From Bacillus infantis NRRL B-14911 (GTDB taxonomy: Bacteria > Bacillota > Bacilli > Bacillales > Cytobacillaceae): DNA of 64,000 nt. The position numbers and the translations under genes are program-made. Shown here piece after piece: positions 41,841-50,312 of this stretch (its first letter is position 1; each line of letters opens with the position of its first letter). The stretch covers positions 3,000,501-3,064,500 of the forward strand of contig NC_022524.1 in NCBI RefSeq assembly GCF_000473245.1, read 5' to 3'. The notes beneath the pieces are model-generated. The model did not search any database and had not been told where the DNA came from. It was given only the letters and a program-made list of their open reading frames with translations.

Positions 41841-44800
41841 GTGACCACCCTTTACTGCCAGATGTGAACTGGACGAGTGAGCGTTCCAGTTCAATCAATT
41901 TATCAAGAGGAATTTCATCACTCAGCGCTGCGGAAATCCCTTCATAGTATTCTGCTGCCTGATCTGCCATTTCGGCAGTCAGCTTTCGGTATTCTTCTTC
42001 CAGAATGCGTGCATAATAGTCTTTCAGCCTGCTGCTCTCGGAAGCCAGATAATTGTCAGCCGGTCCATCCAGCACTTTGTGCAGTTCCTCGCCCAGCTGT
42101 TTTCTGCCATTCTGTTCAAAGAATGTCTTAGGGCTTTTAAAATAGCTTAAAGCCTTTTTGAACAGTCCGGGCTCCAGGTCCGAAAAAGCGGATGTGAAAT
42201 CAAGCCCTGGATGGCTGGAGACTTCAAATTCTGTAAAAGTAATGTCTCCGCTGATTTTGCTGATGGAAGATACCAGGGAGGCCTGGGCTTCCTTTGCCAG
42301 CTTGCCGGCAAATACTTCAAGTCTCAGCGAGGTCGCCCTCATCTCCTGGGCAAAATCAAATCCGAAAGAGCTGAGGAAGTCTGCCAGGGCATCCTGGAGC
42401 GCTTTCTTCATATTCCTTCCATCATCTTTCAGGACAGAAGGATTAAAGGCTTCTTTGATAAAATCGCCAAACCTGAAAAATACCCGCTGCTTAATGTAAA
42501 AGATGAGCTCATCCGCTTCCTGCTCAAGTCTTTTCTTCAGCATCAGGGAAGAGCCTTTTTCAAGAATATCCCGGACTCCAGCCTTCTCCCCTGCTATCTT
42601 CTCGCGTTTCATCTGCTTTGCCGACTCATCTTCCCGGGAAGAGCGGATAAAACTCCTGAGCTGACCGATGGCTCGTTCCCATTCATTTTCAGCCGAGTTT
42701 ACGGCAATGGCAGAGAGCTCGCTGGAAATGAACGAATAAAACCGTTCCTCGAACTCTGCCAAATAAGATTTGCCGGCTGCCTCTCCCAGCTTCTCCTGAA
42801 GTCCAAGCAGACTTGAGACCGGATTCAGATGCGGCCGGCGAATGCCGTACTGAGTCAGCTGATCTTCCACATAGCGGAGCACAGACTCCATCTCCTCCTC
42901 ACTTGAGGCGAGATCTACTGCATTGACGGCAAAGAACATTTTGTCGAGTTCAAAAGACTCCTTCACCCTTCCAAGCTGGATGAGGAATTCCCTGTCAGCC
43001 CTTGAAAATGCATGATTATAATAGGTGACAAAAAGGATGGCATCTGAATTTTTTATATAATCGAATGCAACACCTGTATGGCGGGCATTGATGGAATCGG
43101 CTCCAGGAGTGTCGACAAGGGTGATGCCCTGCCTCGTCAATGGGCAGTCATAAAACACCTCAATCAGCTCCACCAGACAGGATTTCTCTTCATCTGCCAC
43201 AAAGGCCCCGAATTCTGCCAGACTCACTGTCATCGTATCTCCCAGCTTGGCACGGTAATCCGGATAACCTTTCGAAAAGGCATTCAGGAAAGCCAGATGG
43301 GTTTTTTCACTGCTGTTCAGATCCCCTGCTTCACTCAGCTTTCCTATTTTTCGCAGGGCATCTTCAAGATCTGTTGCCTGTTCATTGAAAGCCTTAAGGG
43401 AACGATTGACATCTCCGTAAAGGACCTCGGCTGTTTTAAAATGCACCAGGCTTGTGCCATGGGCATGATCATGATCGACAGGCCTGATCTTGTTGATTGC
43501 TGCTGTAGTCGGATTTGGCGAAACCGGCAGCAGCCTTTCGCCAATCAGCGCATTTGCGAACGATGACTTGCCGGCACTGAAGGCTCCGAATAATGCAACC
43601 GTATAGTCCTTGTCCTTCAGCCGCGCTGCTTTTCTGGCCAATTCGGCAGCCGTCTTGGAAAAGCCGGGAACGCCCTTCAATTTCTCAGCTGTAAATAATA
43701 GCTTTTTGATTATGTCATCCGGATCTGCGCTTCGCCCGGCAAATTGAATCTCTTCTTCTTCCATCTCAGCTTTATCGTTCACCTTATCCAAAAAGTCTTC
43801 TTCTTCATCCGGCGCAACTTCGGCTGTTTCTGTGTCTGCTGTCAGCTCGATTGCGCTGGCACTGAGCTGATCAGAAGGATAGTCTTCATGGATTACCTGC
43901 TCCAGCCTCATTTTTGCAGCCAGCTGTTTTTCTTTCATTTCATTCAGGCTGATCCACGCCTCTGCAAGACCTTTGACTTCCCTGTATTCCGCTTCTGATT
44001 TTTCAATTGCTTCGGAAGAATTTTCTGCCGCTTTTTGGATCATGATGTTTTTGATTTGTTCGAAATGATCCTTAGCCGTTTTTTTGACCGCTGAGGCAAC
44101 ATCCTCTGTATAGTTAAGCACATATTCACCTGTCAGCATGGCTCCGCTTTTCACAGTCTGTTCGATCATTTGTGCTGTAAACGGGATGGAGAAGCTTTGC
44201 ACCGCTTCCAGCAGTTCCGGATCATGCAGCTCTTTTTCTTTTATTGTACTTGAAAACACTTCCTTTATATGCCAGACCAGCTCCGACCTTACCCGGTCAT
44301 GAAGGTCCTGATAAAAGGCATCAAGGCGGCGGGCTGATTCCTCCCCGGTTTTCTGGCGTGAGAAAAACAGGCCGACTTTAAATCCCGGCTGACGGGATTC
44401 GAGATACTTTTCTGCAAGCTCCCTTGTCTGGTAAGGCATCAGGTAAGCATTCTTTAAGACCTTTTCCAGCTCCTTTCCAAGGTGTTCCTGGAAAGAATCC
44501 CTTTCTGCCTTTCTCTTATTGAGCTTATCCGCCAAAGCAGCAGCGTCCTTTTCTAGAGTCTCTCTCCGCTGTCCCGGAAGCCCTTCCAATATTCCGTTCA
44601 AACGCTGTTCTTCTGACTCATCGAGCGCCTCCAGGAATCGGATATGCTCATCAGCGAGCCTTTTTATAGCTTCCTCTGCTGCCCGGGGAAGCAATTCCTT
44701 GCTTAAAGCCATCTTTTCATGGATGAATTGGCGCAGCTTTCCGAACTCATTATGAGGATGTTCCTCTTGCTTTAGTGAGGTATAGAAAATATGTTCAGGC

Positions 44801-45495
44801 TGAACCCCCCAGGAAGAAAATGACTCTCTCACACTGGCTTTGAACTTTGCCATGCTTATTTCTTCTTCACGGTGTTTATCAATCTGATTGATGATCAGAT
44901 AAATCTCTTTTCCAGCAGCAGCAAGCTCTTTTGTAAACAGAAAATTAAGCTCTGACTGGACATGATTATAATCCATCACGTAAAAAATGAGGTCGGAAAG
45001 GTGAAGGGCAGATTCTGTTGAAATTCTGTGGGCATCATCTGCCGAATCGATTCCCGGTGTATCCATGACTGCGATATTCTCCGGGAGGATTGTTCCCGGC
45101 TTGCTGATTTCGATCGAGTGGATCTGGCCGCCATCCCGGCAATACTGCTTTACACGCTCATAATCATATGGAGCAGGATAGAGGCGGGGATTACCTTCTT
45201 TAAAATAGACCTTGGCATAATCCTCCCCCGCTTTAATTTTCACTAAATTGGCGCTGGTAGGAATCGGGCTCGACGGCAAGAGGTCTTCACCGATGATTTT
45301 ATTGACCATGCTTGATTTTCCGGCTGAGAAATGGCCGCAAAAAGCAATAGTAAACTCATCCCGGCTGATTTTTCTGGCAAGCTGGCCCGCCTTTTCTGCT
45401 GTTTGGGCATCTTTCTGTTCTGCTAAATAATCATGAAAGGCAGCGGCTTTGTTGAGCTTCTCTGCTGTCCGCTGTTCAGGCAATGTGAATGACAT
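41803..45495 (-). CDS. dynA: Double dynamin-like GTPase DynA (YpbR)
   Basis: A 1230-residue bacterial dynamin made of two fused copies, as in B. subtilis DynA. The first P-loop is GHFSAGKSSM (residues 54-63) with switch motif VMDTPGIDSADD and base motif NQIDKH; the second is GAFSAGKSSFANAL near 650 with LVDTPGADSINAR and NAVDLASS. Each copy has a long helical stalk; hydrophobic paddle residues tether membranes. DynA fuses membranes and protects the cell against pore-forming stress and phages. GGAGA lies 8-9 nt before the ATG. It heads an operon with a nucleotidyltransferase, a Cys-rich protein and a rhodanese. Confidence 0.96.
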   Translation of the reverse strand: MSFTLPEQRTAEKLNKAAAFHDYLAEQKDAQTAEKAGQLARKISRDEFTIAFCGHFSAGKSSMVNKIIGEDLLPSSPIPTSANLVKIKAGEDYAKVYFKEGNPRLYPAPYDYERVKQYCRDGGQIHSIEISKPGTILPENIAVMDTPGIDSADDAHRISTESALHLSDLIFYVMDYNHVQSELNFLFTKELAAAGKEIYLIINQIDKHREEEISMAKFKASVRESFSSWGVQPEHIFYTSLKQEEHPHNEFGKLRQFIHEKMALSKELLPRAAEEAIKRLADEHIRFLEALDESEEQRLNGILEGLPGQRRETLEKDAAALADKLNKRKAERDSFQEHLGKELEKVLKNAYLMPYQTRELAEKYLESRQPGFKVGLFFSRQKTGEESARRLDAFYQDLHDRVRSELVWHIKEVFSSTIKEKELHDPELLEAVQSFSIPFTAQMIEQTVKSGAMLTGEYVLNYTEDVASAVKKTAKDHFEQIKNIMIQKAAENSSEAIEKSEAEYREVKGLAEAWISLNEMKEKQLAAKMRLEQVIHEDYPSDQLSASAIELTADTETAEVAPDEEEDFLDKVNDKAEMEEEEIQFAGRSADPDDIIKKLLFTAEKLKGVPGFSKTAAELARKAARLKDKDYTVALFGAFSAGKSSFANALIGERLLPVSPNPTTAAINKIRPVDHDHAHGTSLVHFKTAEVLYGDVNRSLKAFNEQATDLEDALRKIGKLSEAGDLNSSEKTHLAFLNAFSKGYPDYRAKLGDTMTVSLAEFGAFVADEEKSCLVELIEVFYDCPLTRQGITLVDTPGADSINARHTGVAFDYIKNSDAILFVTYYNHAFSRADREFLIQLGRVKESFELDKMFFAVNAVDLASSEEEMESVLRYVEDQLTQYGIRRPHLNPVSSLLGLQEKLGEAAGKSYLAEFEERFYSFISSELSAIAVNSAENEWERAIGQLRSFIRSSREDESAKQMKREKIAGEKAGVRDILEKGSSLMLKKRLEQEADELIFYIKQRVFFRFGDFIKEAFNPSVLKDDGRNMKKALQDALADFLSSFGFDFAQEMRATSLRLEVFAGKLAKEAQASLVSSISKISGDITFTEFEVSSHPGLDFTSAFSDLEPGLFKKALSYFKSPKTFFEQNGRKQLGEELHKVLDGPADNYLASESSRLKDYYARILEEEYRKLTAEMADQAAEYYEGISAALSDEIPLDKLIELERSLVQFTSGSKGWSREGMASGSGKEA

Positions 45496-45623
45496 CCGAT
45501 ACTTCTCCTTGCTTTTATGAATTTACTATCATTTTAAACGATAATTCGCTCTTTTCATATATTTATAACTATGCAGCTGCCAGGCCGTGCGGAAGGAGCT
45601 CTTATAAGCTAAAAAAAATAAAC

Positions 45624-45651
45624 AAAAAACCCTTTCCTTAAAGGGAAAGGG
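45624..45651 (-). terminator. Terminator of the 31-residue peptide gene
   Basis: Stem CCCTTTCC / GGAAAGGG with a 6-nt loop, followed on the minus strand by TTTTTTGTTTATTTTTTTT. Confidence 0.92.
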
Positions 45652-45662
45652 CCTGGAATATT

Positions 45663-45758
45663 TTATTTCACTGTCTGCGGCTTAGCAACATGGCTTAAGA
45701 CGTGCTTCATGACAAACGAGTATACAGCGATCACACCAATAATAAAAACAGATACCAT
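45663..45758 (-). CDS. 31-residue membrane peptide
   Basis: A tiny gene with ATG, an AGGACGG site about 8 nt upstream, and a strong terminator 11 nt after the stop. The peptide has one hydrophobic span (VSVFIIGVIAVYSFVM) and a basic, polar tail (KHVLSHVAKPQTVK), the usual shape of single-span regulatory peptides. I do not know a homologue. It is between ypbQ and dynA on the same strand. Confidence 0.6.
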   Translation of the reverse strand: MVSVFIIGVIAVYSFVMKHVLSHVAKPQTVK

Positions 45759-45846
45759 ATGTAACACCGTCCTTGGTTGAATTATTTTTTCAATTGAGAA
45801 TAATATTCAGCCTCATTTAGAAGTTTATCATCAATGATAATCATTT

Positions 45847-46422
45847 TCAACTGCTTTCTTCAGAAATTCGTTTTCTTCCTGGAAGAAAACGGTTACGCCG
45901 CAATTTTTGCCGGTATTCAGTCAGGCCGCTGAGAGCCTGTTCTTCTGCAGGTATCCTGACTGAGAGGATGGCTAGATTAAGAATTGAAAATACGGCCAAT
46001 GTCCAATACGCCTGGAACATCAGAGGAAAAGCGAGGAATTCCAAGGTTACAATTACATAGTTCGGATGCCGGATGAACCGGTAAGGCCCTCTCATGACCA
46101 CATTGGCATGGGGTATAACCAGGATTTTTGTATTCCAGTACTTCCCCAGGGAAAGCAGTGCCCAGAGCCGGCCAGCCTGAGTGATTATGATCACTGTCAA
46201 AATTGCTGGCCACAAGGACGAAAGGGTCCTGCTCCCCCACGAAACCTCAAAACTGTAAAAAAGAAAGAAAGAAGCATGAATCATGACCATTATACTGTAG
46301 TGCCCCTTGCCAAACTCAAGGGCTCCCCGGCTTTTCATCCATTTTTCATTGCTTCTGGCTACTGCCAGTTCCCCGACCCTTTGGAGCATGATGATCAAAA
46401 TAAAAACAGTGAACCAATCCAT
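45847..46422 (-). CDS. ypbQ: Isoprenylcysteine carboxyl methyltransferase-like protein YpbQ
   Basis: A 191-residue integral membrane protein with four or five spans. MRGPYRFIRHPNYVIVTLEF is the SAM-binding signature of the ICMT family, and a late EEQALSGLTEYRQK is also typical. In B. subtilis this protein (BpsB) O-methylates the alkylpyrones made by the type III polyketide synthase BcsA/BpsA. GAGGTG is upstream of the ATG, which is separated from the bcsA stop by a single base. Confidence 0.95.
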   Translation of the reverse strand: MDWFTVFILIIMLQRVGELAVARSNEKWMKSRGALEFGKGHYSIMVMIHASFFLFYSFEVSWGSRTLSSLWPAILTVIIITQAGRLWALLSLGKYWNTKILVIPHANVVMRGPYRFIRHPNYVIVTLEFLAFPLMFQAYWTLAVFSILNLAILSVRIPAEEQALSGLTEYRQKLRRNRFLPGRKRISEESS

Positions 46423-46423
46423 A

Positions 46424-47509
46424 TCATTCCCACCTCAGCAATAGCAGTTCAGAGCTGAAGCCCGGCCCCAGTGCTGCCGCAATCCCAAGCTCGCCTGCCT
46501 TCCCTTTTTCCATGAATCTTCTCAGTACATACAAGATTGTAGCTGAAGACATATTGCCGAACTCCTTCAGCACCTGAAGGGATATATCTGTCATATGGGG
46601 AGAAAACTGCAGGCTGGTGACATAGGCATCCAGCACCTTTTTCCCGCCGGGATGAGCAACAAAATGATCTATTTCGTCCAGTCTGGTGTCCATCCTTTTC
46701 AGAAAGCTTTCTACATTGGGCTTGAGCCAGTTTTCAATAATGGAGGGAATATCCTTGGAAAACACTACATAGAGACCCTCGTTCCTCACATCCCACCCCA
46801 TTACGTCAAGGGAATCAGGCATGGTTGTCGAAGCTGTGCCAATTATCCTTGGAATGGCGTGAGAACGCTCCATATTAACCAATTCCGCTTGATCACCGGC
46901 CATTAAGACACATGCAGCACCGTCTGCAAATAAAGAAGTGCCGATCAGATTGCTTTTGCTCCGATCATTTTTCTGGAAGGTCAGGCTGCAAAGCTCGACT
47001 GCCAGGACAATCACTTTCGCCTTTGGATAAGCAAGGCAGTACTCATAAGCCCTTGATAACCCTGACGCTCCTCCGGCACAGCCGAGCCCCCATAAAGGGA
47101 TCCTTTTTGTATGCTGTGAAAAAGGCAGGACGTTCATGATTCTTGCGTCCAGGCTTGGAGTGGAAATTCCGGTGCTTGTCACCATGAATATGGCATCAAC
47201 CTCCGAATAATCTATTTTTCGTCCCAGGAACTGTCTGTCATGGAGGCAATTCCGGATGGCTTCTGCCCCAAGCTCTACCGCACACTCAATAAAAGCCTGA
47301 TTTTTTTCTTCAAAAGAATGTTCTCTCCTGTACCAGTCCATTCCTTTGGCAAAATGCCTCTTATGTATCTGGCCATTATGAAAGGCTTTTAAAAGCCTTT
47401 CAACATCCTTGAAGGACTCCGAAAACAAGTCCCTTGCAAACTCCATTACTTGTCCCTGCTCCAGCCTGTGGGCAGGAATGGCTTCGGCAGCCGAGATGAT
47501 AGCTGGCAT
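46424..47509 (-). CDS. bcsA: Type III polyketide synthase (BcsA/BpsA)
   Basis: A 361-residue chalcone-synthase-like enzyme. The catalytic Cys is in LWGLGCAGGASG (C144), the His in HFVAHPGGKKVL (about 303) and the Asn in FGNMSSATILYVL (about 336). It extends fatty acyl-CoA with malonyl-CoA to alkylpyrones or alkylresorcinols, membrane-associated lipids. The start has GAGGAG about 9 nt upstream. It is transcribed with ypbQ, its methyltransferase partner, so this is a two-gene lipid pathway. A terminator-like hairpin sits 120 nt before the start. Confidence 0.96.
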   Translation of the reverse strand: MPAIISAAEAIPAHRLEQGQVMEFARDLFSESFKDVERLLKAFHNGQIHKRHFAKGMDWYRREHSFEEKNQAFIECAVELGAEAIRNCLHDRQFLGRKIDYSEVDAIFMVTSTGISTPSLDARIMNVLPFSQHTKRIPLWGLGCAGGASGLSRAYEYCLAYPKAKVIVLAVELCSLTFQKNDRSKSNLIGTSLFADGAACVLMAGDQAELVNMERSHAIPRIIGTASTTMPDSLDVMGWDVRNEGLYVVFSKDIPSIIENWLKPNVESFLKRMDTRLDEIDHFVAHPGGKKVLDAYVTSLQFSPHMTDISLQVLKEFGNMSSATILYVLRRFMEKGKAGELGIAAALGPGFSSELLLLRWE

Positions 47510-47631
47510 TTTTATACGCTCCTCGCTCTATAAACAATTCCTTGTTAATTTTTCCAAACAAAGAAGTATTATACACAGTTTCTCATCTGGCACGGCTTTC
47601 GGGATGCAGCAGGAACAGCGGGAGCGCGGAC

Positions 47632-47662
47632 AAAAAAAAGCTTCCCCGCCTGGAGGAAGCTT
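47632..47662 (-). terminator. Terminator in the bcsA leader
   Basis: An 8-9 bp stem (AAGCTTCC / GGGAAGCTT, loop TCCAGGCG) followed on the minus strand by TTTTTTTT. It stands about 125 nt before the bcsA start codon, but no recognised gene lies upstream on that strand. It may end a small RNA or act as an attenuator. Confidence 0.7.
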
Positions 47663-47889
47663 CACGTTTTGAAGGAGTTGCTGTGCTCTTTTATTATATA
47701 TTGTTTTACTGGGGCATTCATTATTTAATCTTTTCCAATTAATATCCACCCGAAGCGATACTTTCAGCCCAGAGACTTTTGACCCGCAGCCTTTGGGAAA
47801 TAATAAGATACGTTTTTGCAAAAAACTTACTACCAGCAGCGGGAAATTATGTTAATATTAATGTTAGCTGGTTGCTGGAGGGATCATTC

Positions 47890-48339
47890 ATGTCATTGAC
47901 AAAAAATGTTGAAGATATCATTAGCGGGACTATTGAATCAATTAAAAGTGTTTTTCCTTTTGAATCTTCAGTTGAGGAGCCGGCGCAATTTTCACAGCCC
48001 TTTACACAGCATAGCATTGGTGTGCTGATTGGAATGACGGGCGATTTGCGGGGCAGAGTCATTATAGATGGAGAAGAGCAGGCTTTCAGCAAAATCGGCG
48101 AAGCTATGTTTGGAATGCTGCTGGAAGGTGAAATGCTGGAATCTTTCGCGGGTGAACTCGGAAATATGATTGCCGGCAATCTATCTATTAACTTATCAGG
48201 GCAGGGCCTTCAGATTGATATCACTCCCCCTACGGTCCTTGTAGGCGAGACGAAGGTCTATGGGTTTGAGAAGGCCTACAGCCTGCCTGTAAAGCTTTCA
48301 GGCGCAGGTGAGCTGATGGTCGTCCTGATGCTTGAATAG
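47890..48339 (+). CDS. cheX: CheX-type chemotaxis phosphatase
   Basis: A 149-residue protein of the CheX/CheC family. MTGDLRGRVIIDG is the domain start, and ESFAGELGNMIAGN carries the conserved E-x2-N phosphatase motif. There is one such motif, as in CheX. Members dephosphorylate phospho-CheY. The ATG at 47890 has GGAGGG 7 nt upstream; the longer frame starting at 47779 has none. There are no other chemotaxis genes nearby, so it may act on another response regulator. Confidence 0.85.
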   Translation: MSLTKNVEDIISGTIESIKSVFPFESSVEEPAQFSQPFTQHSIGVLIGMTGDLRGRVIIDGEEQAFSKIGEAMFGMLLEGEMLESFAGELGNMIAGNLSINLSGQGLQIDITPPTVLVGETKVYGFEKAYSLPVKLSGAGELMVVLMLE

Positions 48340-48378
48340 CCGCAGCGGACGCCTATCAGCTGGATAAAAGGAATAGAC

Positions 48379-48403
48379 ATCCCCCGGCACATCGCCGGGG
48401 GAT
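48379..48403. terminator. Bidirectional terminator between cheX and the SDR gene
   Basis: Perfect stem ATCCCCCGGC / GCCGGGGGAT with a 5-nt loop, between convergent genes. Confidence 0.88.
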
Positions 48404-48416
48404 TTGACTATTCTGT

Positions 48417-49190
48417 CTAAAATCCTTTAATCGTCATGCCGCCGTCAACAAATAGTGTCTGGCCGGTCACATAGCTGCCGGCAGCACTCGCCAGGAATAC
48501 TGTCGGACCAACCAGCTCCTCCAGCTCGCCGACCCGGTTCAGCGGCGTCACATCCAATATTTCCTGCAGATATTCCGGATCTGCAAGGAGCTTTTCTGTA
48601 AGCGGCGTTTTAAAATACCACGGACCTATTGCATTGACGTTGATGTTGTAAGGGCCCCATTCCATGGCAAGTACTTTAGTCATCTGGATTAATGCGGCTT
48701 TTGTTGCTGCATACACAACTCCCGTCCTTAAAGCAACATGTCCGGCAACTGAGGCAATCGTAATGATCCTGCCCGGTGTCCCGCTGTCCTTCATAACCCT
48801 TCCGGCCTCCTGGGAGACCATGAATGCGGATTTGAGATTAGTATCCATGATTGTCTGCCATTCTTCATCTGTTACATCAAGCGCTTTTGAACGGATATTC
48901 ATGCCTGCATTATTGACGGCAATATCCAGTCTTCCCCAATGTTCTGCAGCGGTTTTGACTGCATTATGTACATCTTCCCTTTTGACTGCATCAGCCTGGA
49001 TGACAATGGCCTCCCTGCCAGTCTTCCTCACTTCTGCGGCGGTTTCCTCCAGATCGGCCTTCGTTCTTGCCAGCAGGGCTACATCTGCACCCGCTTCTGC
49101 CAGCCCAATTGCAAGGGCCCGTCCTATTCCCCGCCCCGCACCGGTCACTAATGCCTTTTTCCCTTCTACCCTGAAATCAGGCAAATACAT
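48417..49190 (-). CDS. Short-chain dehydrogenase/reductase
   Basis: A 257-residue classical SDR. The cofactor motif is LVTGAGRGIGRALA near residue 14, NNAGMN is the structural motif, and the active site is VVYAATKAALIQM (Tyr and Lys of YxxxK). Sequence resembles gluconate 5-dehydrogenase and 3-oxoacyl reductases; the substrate is unknown. The ATG at 49190 is chosen because AAAGGGTG lies about 7 nt before it; the frame from 49265 is longer but has no site. Confidence 0.9.
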   Translation of the reverse strand: MYLPDFRVEGKKALVTGAGRGIGRALAIGLAEAGADVALLARTKADLEETAAEVRKTGREAIVIQADAVKREDVHNAVKTAAEHWGRLDIAVNNAGMNIRSKALDVTDEEWQTIMDTNLKSAFMVSQEAGRVMKDSGTPGRIITIASVAGHVALRTGVVYAATKAALIQMTKVLAMEWGPYNINVNAIGPWYFKTPLTEKLLADPEYLQEILDVTPLNRVGELEELVGPTVFLASAAGSYVTGQTLFVDGGMTIKGF

Positions 49191-49270
49191 ATCCATCACC
49201 CTTTTTAGAAAATTCATATAAATTTTAACATACAGCATGCCAGGACACCTAACTCTCTGCCTCATGCAGG

Positions 49271-49296
49271 AAAAAGGGCACGCTGCCGGCGCCCTT
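49271..49296 (-). terminator. Terminator of the zinc-ribbon peptide gene
   Basis: Stem AAGGGCGC / GCGTGCCCTT (imperfect) followed on minus by TTTTTCC, 5 nt past the stop. Confidence 0.78.
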
Positions 49297-49301
49297 CCAG
49301 C

Positions 49302-49442
49302 CTATTCCTTGGATTTATCAGATGAAAGCTCCTGTGCCTGGACGTTTATGATAATTTTCTTGCCTGCAGCAGAACCGCATACTTTACAGCTTCCCTCTTC
49401 ATTGTAAAGGAGCCTGCAATGCTCGCAATAGAACTTTTCCAC
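49302..49442 (-). CDS. Small zinc-ribbon protein
   Basis: A 46-residue protein from GTG with GAGGGTG about 5 nt upstream. It has two CxxC pairs (YCEHC and CKVC), the layout of a zinc ribbon, then GKKIIINVQAQELSS. A terminator follows at once, so it is probably a real gene. Function unknown; the ribbon may bind RNA polymerase, RNA or another protein. Confidence 0.65.
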   Translation of the reverse strand: MEKFYCEHCRLLYNEEGSCKVCGSAAGKKIIINVQAQELSSDKSKE

Positions 49443-49616
49443 TTCTTCACCCTCATTCTGTATTGCTGCAATTATATTTTATTTATTAAAAAACAAAATG
49501 TTCCTCTGCTAAGCTTCCATGGTAAAAAAACAGGAAATTTATTCCCTTTTCAGAAAATAATCACCTATAATAAGTTTTAGGCTGTATGGCCGCATCTGCT
49601 TTCATAGGAGGAAACC

Positions 49617-50312
49617 ATGAAAATATTCCGCGATTGGACGATATTTGAAATAAGCTGGCTTCTTGTTTTTATACTTATTAATGTGTATTTGTTTATTGCC
49701 TGGCAGGATTCCCTTCTTGGCCTTATTTCTTCTTTGGCCGGGATGCTTTGTGTTGTCCTCGTAGCAAAGGGAAAAATCGCAAACTATTATTTCGGCATTA
49801 TCCAGACAGGGACATATGCTTATATTTCCTATACCTACGGGCTGTATGGGGAAGCCATGCTCAATGGCCTGTTCTATTTTCCCATTCAGTTTATCGGCAT
49901 TTATCTCTGGAGAAAGAATATGACAAAGGACAGCATAAAAGGGGAAGATGTGAAGGTTAAGACGCTTGATTCCAAGGGATGGTCCCTTCTCGGAATTACT
50001 GTGCTGGTGTCCATTTTTCTATATGCCCTCCTCCTTGACTATCTGGGGGGGAGATCTGTTTATATTGACTCTGCCACAAATGTCCTTTCCGTAACAGCAC
50101 AGATATTGATGCTGAGAAGATTCGCCGAGCAGTGGCTTCTATGGATCCTTGTCAATGTCCTGTCGGTCATCCTCTGGTTTAATGCTCTGATTTCAACAGG
50201 GGGCAATGATATATCTATGCTCGTCATGTGGACGGCATTCTTGTTTAACAGCATTTATGGGTATATAAATTGGACGAAACTTTATAAAAAACAGGGAGCT
50301 GCAGCGGTTTGA
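49617..50312 (+). CDS. pnuC: Nicotinamide riboside transporter PnuC
   Basis: A 231-residue membrane protein with seven or eight hydrophobic helices. NYYFGIIQTGTYAYISYTYGLYGE and FYFPIQFIGIYLWRKN are typical PnuC signatures (positions 60-80 and 89-103). It takes up nicotinamide riboside, later trapped by phosphorylation. AGGAGG lies 7 nt before the ATG. The stop overlaps the next gene's TTG by 4 nt. Confidence 0.93.
   Translation: MKIFRDWTIFEISWLLVFILINVYLFIAWQDSLLGLISSLAGMLCVVLVAKGKIANYYFGIIQTGTYAYISYTYGLYGEAMLNGLFYFPIQFIGIYLWRKNMTKDSIKGEDVKVKTLDSKGWSLLGITVLVSIFLYALLLDYLGGRSVYIDSATNVLSVTAQILMLRRFAEQWLLWILVNVLSVILWFNALISTGGNDISMLVMWTAFLFNSIYGYINWTKLYKKQGAAAV

Noticed and set aside
47640-47800. 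Possible T-box leader before bcsA
   Set aside because: A TTCGGGTGGAT segment recalls the T-box sequence loosely, but the conserved AGGGTGGNACCGCG element and specifier stem are missing.
47528-47821. 97-codon minus-strand frame upstream of bcsA
   Set aside because: It runs straight through a strong terminator hairpin on the same strand and has no ribosome binding site.
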